Shown in pieces: positions 7,953 to 11,427 of a DNA stretch of 11,427 bases. The notes under the pieces are model-generated. The model worked only from the letters and a program-made list of their open reading frames with translations. It searched no databases and was not told the DNA's origin. The DNA is taken from positions 1 to 11,427 of the forward strand of contig CAJWTF010000125.1 of assembly GCA_913046825.1 (NCBI GenBank), read 5' to 3'. The position numbers were made by a program, and so were the translations under genes. Within the stretch, counting starts at the first letter, position 1. The number at the start of each line of letters is the position of its first letter. Source of the DNA: an uncultured Rickettsiales bacterium (GTDB taxonomy: Bacteria; Pseudomonadota; Alphaproteobacteria; UBA8366).

Positions 7953-7972
7953 CTCTTCGCAATTGCGAAGAG
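7953..7972 (+). promoter_or_regulatory. Perfect 20-base palindrome / hairpin just upstream of thrS
   Basis: CTCTTCGC (7953-7960) and GCGAAGAG (7965-7972) are exact inverted copies around AATT, forming either an 8-bp stem with a 4-base loop in RNA or a 20-base dyad in DNA. Only three T residues follow, so it is a poor intrinsic terminator. It lies 3 bases before the thrS ribosome site (GAGGG, 7976-7980). It could be a leader hairpin controlling thrS translation, a partial terminator of the glycosyltransferase unit, or a protein-binding operator. The structure is seen directly; the function is inference. Confidence 0.6.
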
Positions 7973-7975
7973 TTT

Positions 7976-7980
7976 GAGGG
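7976..7980 (+). promoter_or_regulatory. thrS ribosome binding site
   Basis: GAGGG lies 8 bases before the ATG at 7989. Two other in-frame candidates, a TTG at 7974 and an ATG at 7983, start inside or only 2 bases after this site. The 7989 start is therefore preferred. Confidence 0.6.
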
Positions 7981-7988
7981 ATATGAAT

Positions 7989-9905
7989 ATGGTAGCGATC
8001 ACACTTCCAGACGGCAGCGTCCGCAATTTCGACAGGCCGGTCACCGGCGCGGGCTTGGCGGCCGACATCGGCCCCGGACTTGCGAAGGCGGCGCTCGCCG
8101 TCAAAGTCGACGGCGATTTGCGCGATCTATCGCGGACCATCGAAGCGGATGCGCGTGTCGAAATCATCACCCGCGATCATGCGGACGCATTGGACTTATT
8201 GCGCCACGACGCCGCGCATATCTTCGCCGAAGCCGTGCAGGAATTATTTCCGGACACACAAATTACCTTCGGCCCATCGACTGAGGACGGCTTTTATTAC
8301 GACTTCCATCGTGAAGAGCCGTTCACGCCGGACGACTTCGAGGTCATGGAAAAACGGATGCAGACAATCGTCGACCGCGACGAGAAAATCATCCGGGAAA
8401 TCTGGGACCGCGACGCGGCGATCAAACATTTCAGCGACGCCGGCGAATCCTTCAAGGCGGAACATATCGGCACCATCGATGCCTCCGCGGATATTTCAAT
8501 CTACCGACAGGGCGACTGGCTCGACCTCTGTACCGGGCCGCATCTGCCATCGACAGGAAAACTCGGTAAGGCATTCAAGCTGCTGAAACTCGCTGGCGCT
8601 TATTGGCGCGGTGACGCCAAAAACCCACAACTACAGCGAATTTACGGCACCTGTTGGCGCAGCGAGAAAGAATTGAAGGCTTATCTCCATCGCCTGGAAG
8701 AAGCCGAAAAACGCGATCACCGACTCCTTGGCCGGGAAATGGACATGTTCCATATCCAGGAAGAAGCGGTCGGCAGTGTCTTCTGGCACCCGAAGGGCTG
8801 GACCATGTATCGCACGGTGGAGACATATATGCGGAACCGCTTAGAAGCCGCCAAATATATCGAGGTTAAAACCCCGCAACTGATCGACCGTGCCCTTTGG
8901 GAACGCTCGGGTCACTGGGAGAAATTCCGCGAGAATATGTTCACGGCGGAAGATGAAGGCGATAAGGTATTGGCCCTCAAGCCGATGAACTGTCCCGGCC
9001 ATGTACAAATATTTAAGCAGGGGACCAAGAGCTATCGTGACCTGCCACTGCGCATGGCAGAATTCGGTTCCTGCCACCGCAACGAGCCGTCCGGCGCATT
9101 GCACGGGTTGATGCGGGTGCGGGCCTTCACCCAAGACGACGCGCACATCTTCTGCACGGAAGAGCAGATTGAGGACGAAACCAAGGAATTCATTGACCTG
9201 CTTTCCTCCATCTATCGAGATTTCGGGTTCGAGGAATTCGTCATAAAATTTTCCGATCGCCCGGAAGTCCGCGCGGGCGAGGATTCGGTTTGGGATCAAG
9301 CCGAGAGTGCGTTGTTGGATGCGACCAAAGCCGCGGGCGTCGATATGGAGATGAATCCGGGCGAGGGAGCATTCTATGGCCCGAAACTGGAGTTTGTGCT
9401 GCGCGACGCCATCGGCCGGGATTGGCAATGCGGCACCTTGCAGGTCGATTTCGTGCTGCCGGAACGCCTCGACGCCAACTATGTCGGCGAGGATGGTGAA
9501 AAGCATCGCCCGGTTATGCTGCACCGCGCGATACTCGGATCGTTCGAGCGGTTCCTCGGCGTACTGATCGAACACTACGCCGGGCGGATGCCGCTGTGGC
9601 TGGCGCCGCAACAGGCGGTCGTTGCGACCATTACCAGCGACGCTGACGACTACGCCGCGGACGTGCTCAACGCATGCCGGACCGCCGGACTTCGGGTCGA
9701 AGCCGATGTTCGAAACGAAAAAATTAACTACAAGGTCCGCGAACACAGTCTGGCCAAGGTCCCAGTGATCATGGTCATCGGTAAACGCGAGGCGGAAGAA
9801 CGGACGGTCGCACTTAGACGGCTAGGCGGAAAGAATCAAGAAATCCTTGCGCTGGATGATGCGATTCATACACTCTTACAGGAAGCGGCGAGTCCGGCCA
9901 TCTAA
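7989..9905 (+). CDS. thrS: Threonine--tRNA ligase (class II)
   Basis: This cytoplasmic enzyme activates threonine with ATP and charges tRNA-Thr, and its editing domain removes mischarged serine. It has 638 residues from the ATG at 7989, essentially the E. coli length. The N-terminal TGS domain is at about 1-60. The editing domain carries H73/H77 (HDAAH) and C181/H185 (CTGPH), matching the E. coli H73, H77, C182 and H186 pattern. In the catalytic core the zinc ligands are C335 (MNCPGH), H386 (DDAHIF) and H512 (MLHRAI). Class II motif 2 is [19 protein letters not shown] and motif 3 is [11 protein letters not shown]. The C-terminal anticodon-binding domain starts near WLAPQQ and is complete. infC follows 69 bases later, the usual bacterial arrangement. 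Confidence 0.98.
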   Translation: MVAITLPDGSVRNFDRPVTGAGLAADIGPGLAKAALAVKVDGDLRDLSRTIEADARVEIITRDHADALDLLRHDAAHIFAEAVQELFPDTQITFGPSTEDGFYYDFHREEPFTPDDFEVMEKRMQTIVDRDEKIIREIWDRDAAIKHFSDAGESFKAEHIGTIDASADISIYRQGDWLDLCTGPHLPSTGKLGKAFKLLKLAGAYWRGDAKNPQLQRIYGTCWRSEKELKAYLHRLEEAEKRDHRLLGREMDMFHIQEEAVGSVFWHPKGWTMYRTVETYMRNRLEAAKYIEVKTPQLIDRALWERSGHWEKFRENMFTAEDEGDKVLALKPMNCPGHVQIFKQGTKSYRDLPLRMAEFGSCHRNEPSGALHGLMRVRAFTQDDAHIFCTEEQIEDETKEFIDLLSSIYRDFGFEEFVIKFSDRPEVRAGEDSVWDQAESALLDATKAAGVDMEMNPGEGAFYGPKLEFVLRDAIGRDWQCGTLQVDFVLPERLDANYVGEDGEKHRPVMLHRAILGSFERFLGVLIEHYAGRMPLWLAPQQAVVATITSDADDYAADVLNACRTAGLRVEADVRNEKINYKVREHSLAKVPVIMVIGKREAEERTVALRRLGGKNQEILALDDAIHTLLQEAASPAI

Positions 9906-9963
9906 ATTGGAGACCGGCAGGCATCAGGGAGCCTAGACCGCTACGCCAAGGTTCATAAGGAAG

Positions 9964-9969
9964 AGGAGG
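9964..9969 (+). promoter_or_regulatory. infC Shine-Dalgarno that selects an ATC start
   Basis: A perfect AGGAGG sits 5 bases before ATC at 9975-9977. No ATG, GTG or TTG lies at workable spacing in the IF-3 frame, so this site is the main evidence for the non-AUG start. Confidence 0.8.
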
Positions 9970-9974
9970 CGTCG

Positions 9975-10511
9975 ATCGCCAGAAGACCTGTAAACGCACC
10001 GCCAGAGAAAAAGGGTCCGCGCGTTAACGAAGATATCGATTTAGCGAAGGTTCGCCTAATTGATGAGCATGGGGAAAATCACGGGGTAGTGACGATCGGT
10101 GACGCTCTGACGCTTGCGCGAGATGCCGGTCTCGATTTATTGGAGCTATCGCCGAACGCCAATCCACCAGTTTGTAAGATTCTCGATCACGGCAAGTTCA
10201 AATACGAAGAGCAAAAACGAAAGAACGAAGCCCGCAAAAAGCAGAAGACGATCGAGGTCAAGGAAATCAAATTCCGTCCAAATATCGATGATCACGACTA
10301 CGGCGTGAAGATGCGCTCGATGTTCAAGTTCCTGGAAGAAGGCGACAAGGTGAAAGTGACGCTGCGCTTCCGCGGCCGCGAATTGCGCCATCAAGAGCTG
10401 GGAACCGCCATCCTCGAACGGGTAAAAAGCGATACGCTCGAACTCGCTAAGGTCGAACAGTTCCCATCGATGGAAGGTCGGCAAATGGTCATGGTGCTAG
10501 CGCCGCGCTGA
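9975..10511 (+). CDS. infC: Translation initiation factor IF-3, ATC start codon
   Basis: IF-3 binds the 30S subunit, prevents premature joining of 50S and checks the start codon and initiator tRNA. From the ATC at 9975 the protein has 178 residues, close to E. coli IF-3 (180). It begins [20 protein letters not shown], the usual alphaproteobacterial N-terminus. The N-domain contains [15 protein letters not shown] (67-81), followed by a lysine-rich linker (about 82-97). The C-domain includes [34 protein letters not shown] and ends MVMVLAPR. A start at the first conventional codon (GTG 10089) would remove 38 residues, including the conserved RVNEDI and VRLIDE segments. In E. coli infC starts with AUU, and IF-3 represses its own rare-codon start; the same autocontrol is likely here. 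The histidine in DHGKF, where many homologues have an aromatic, is a minor variant. Confidence 0.95.
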   Translation: MARRPVNAPPEKKGPRVNEDIDLAKVRLIDEHGENHGVVTIGDALTLARDAGLDLLELSPNANPPVCKILDHGKFKYEEQKRKNEARKKQKTIEVKEIKFRPNIDDHDYGVKMRSMFKFLEEGDKVKVTLRFRGRELRHQELGTAILERVKSDTLELAKVEQFPSMEGRQMVMVLAPR

Positions 10512-10535
10512 CGCCGGATTCCGCACCGTTATAAT
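10508..10535 (+). promoter_or_regulatory. Possible promoter in front of the carbamoyltransferase remnant
   Basis: A consensus TATAAT (10530-10535) lies 16 bases after CTGACG (10508-10513), which matches the TTGACA box at four positions. It overlaps the infC stop codon. A start of transcription near 10542 would leave about 45 bases before the ATG at 10586 of the decayed gene, so it may be the fossil or still active promoter of that gene. No terminator for thrS-infC is visible nearby. Confidence 0.35.
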
Positions 10536-10585
10536 GTTTTGTCACGCCTCGACGCAGCCAATTTGCTACCCTCGTCAAGGCAATC

Positions 10586-11138
10586 ATGAACGACCATGCT
10601 AATATTCTTGGCTCAAATTTCGGACACGGCGGTGCCGCCGCTGTTTATGCCCTGCGCGAAAGACTTTACCGGCCGAAGGCAAGAGCGAGGCAGGACGGCC
10701 CGCCCTCGGCCATCGTTCAATCCTGGCGAATGTCCGCTCGGCGGAGAATTGGCTGCAGGTAAATCGGGTCAATGGACGTGTGCCTCGGCCCCCTTAGCCC
10801 CGCTCGTCTTGGCGGAGACGGCGGAAGACAGGTTCACCGGCTGCCCGATGCCGTCACCCTATATGCTGTTCACCGCCGAAATGCGGGGAGACAAGCTTCC
10901 CGCAATCACCCCTGTAGACGGCTCGTCGCGTATTCAGACCGTCGACGAGAGCTGCGGCGGCGTGCGACGAATCCTCGAAGCATGAGACCGTGAAACCACC
11001 ATCCCGGTCCTTATAAATACCTCCTTCAACGGCCCGGGCGAACCCATTGTCGATACCCCGGCGGAAGCAATCGCCTTTCTGATGAATTCGGAGATCGACA
11101 TGGTCTATATCGAAGGCCGCCGCATTACCCGCGCCTAG
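10586..11138 (+). pseudogene. Remnant of a NodU/CmcH-type O-carbamoyltransferase
   Basis: Three family signatures occur in order but in three reading frames. First, from ATG 10586 (with AAGG upstream): ANILGSNFGHGGAAAV, the N-terminal ILGLxFGHDGAAA motif, followed by ERLYRPKA resembling the EERLTRxKH motif. Second, around 10693-10779 in another frame: GRPALGHRSILANVRSAENW then VNRVNGR, the carbamoyltransferase core GPRALGHRSILADPR. Third, from about 10782 in the third frame: APLAPLVLAE, GCPMPSPYMLF, LPAITPVDGSSRIQTV, an in-frame TGA at 10983-10985, then TTIPVLINTSFNGPGEPIV and the normal C-terminus ending at TAG 11136-11138. Intact members have about 550-600 residues, so roughly 1.1 kb between the first and second blocks has been deleted. 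These enzymes carbamoylate hydroxyl groups of sugars or antibiotics using carbamoyl phosphate. With a deletion, two frame changes and a stop, no active enzyme is expected. Confidence 0.88.
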
Positions 11139-11140
11139 TT

Positions 11141-11427
11141 CTATTTCTTAAGACCGCTCAAAGTCTCATTGATATATCGCTTCGATTCGCCGATCTTCAC
11201 GGCCTCAGCAATGGTGTCGATGCCTTGCAAGATGCCATCTTGCAGCGACATGCGCTCCCAGTCCCGCATCAGCGCCTTTTGGGTGCGAATACCGACCGCA
11301 CCATTCGAGAGGATTGTCTCGACTAGCTCGTCGACATCGGCGTCCAACTCTCCTTCCGTCGACCGTTTTTCGATCAGTCCCCAACGTTCCGCCAATTCCG
11401 CGTCGAGTAGGTCGCCTCGATAAACCA
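11141..11427 (-). CDS. Enoyl-CoA hydratase/isomerase family protein, C-terminal part (5' end outside window)
   Basis: This is the last 95 or so codons of a crotonase-superfamily gene whose start lies beyond the right edge. The frame is open to base 11427, reading YRGDLLDAELAERWGLIEK. The A-E-R-W-G-L-I pattern, the GELDADVDELVETIL helix and the QKALMRDWE segment are typical of the C-terminal trimerisation region of enoyl-CoA hydratases. The catalytic glutamates and oxyanion-hole residues would lie upstream and cannot be checked. Family members act on CoA thioesters, usually in fatty-acid or amino-acid breakdown. The apparent TTG at 11395 is an internal leucine codon, not a start. The stop faces the stop of the carbamoyltransferase remnant with 2 bases between them. 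Confidence 0.85.
   Translation of the reverse strand, partial: VYRGDLLDAELAERWGLIEKRSTEGELDADVDELVETILSNGAVGIRTQKALMRDWERMSLQDGILQGIDTIAEAVKIGESKRYINETLSGLKK

Noticed and set aside
8841..9746. Long open frame (301 codons) on the minus strand inside thrS
   Set aside because: It is antisense to a universally conserved gene in GC-rich sequence, has no family motifs, and is a codon-usage shadow.
9906..9974. Open frame joining thrS and infC across the thrS TAA, suggesting a possible readthrough fusion or an infC start at ATT 9906
   Set aside because: Only 23 codons lack a stop, which is expected by chance; ATT 9906 has no ribosome site, and the family N-terminus starts at the ATC at 9975.
10596..10985. 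A 129-residue protein as an intact gene in the infC downstream region
   Set aside because: Only its second half matches carbamoyltransferase; the first half is out-of-frame sequence of the same gene, so it is part of the pseudogene.

Overview
The window looks like a chromosomal segment of an alphaproteobacterium, probably a Rhodospirillales-like lineage. The evidence is moderately GC-rich coding by eye, the thrS-infC pair preceded by two glycosyltransferases, and an IF-3 that closely matches alphaproteobacterial forms and starts at a non-AUG codon. There are eleven intact or edge-truncated protein genes and one clear pseudogene. No tRNA, rRNA, CRISPR array, insertion sequence or phage gene was found.

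Left part (1-5800). The window opens in the 3' end of a DHA2-type drug efflux permease, followed on the same strand by a TfdA/TauD-type Fe(II)/2-oxoglutarate dioxygenase. After a 273-base gap comes an exported TPR-repeat protein on the minus strand. It is divergent from a two-gene plus-strand unit: an atypical Rossmann-fold SDR/epimerase (YeeZ-like) and a dienelactone-hydrolase-type lipoprotein, coupled by an ATGA overlap. Converging on these, with an 11-base overlap of 3' ends, is a minus-strand pair: an ABHD10-like alpha/beta hydrolase, then an FkbM-type methyltransferase.

Right part (5800-10511). A GT4 glycosyltransferase is coupled by a GTGA overlap to a GT9 (heptosyltransferase-type) glycosyltransferase. 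Then come threonyl-tRNA synthetase and translation initiation factor IF-3. The short GT9-thrS gap holds a perfect 20-base palindrome just ahead of the thrS Shine-Dalgarno sequence. infC almost certainly starts at an ATC codon behind a perfect AGGAGG, which restores the normal 178-residue IF-3. A conventional start search would truncate it by 38 residues.

End (10512-11427). Behind infC lies the wreck of a NodU/CmcH-type O-carbamoyltransferase. N-terminal, active-core and C-terminal signatures survive in three different frames, with a large internal deletion and a premature TGA. Two bases beyond it, on the opposite strand, is the 3' part of an enoyl-CoA hydratase/isomerase gene that runs off the window.

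This is mostly an ordinary housekeeping and accessory region. I see no convincing new defence or mobile system. The best leads are the non-AUG infC start, the palindrome before thrS and the decayed carbamoyltransferase.
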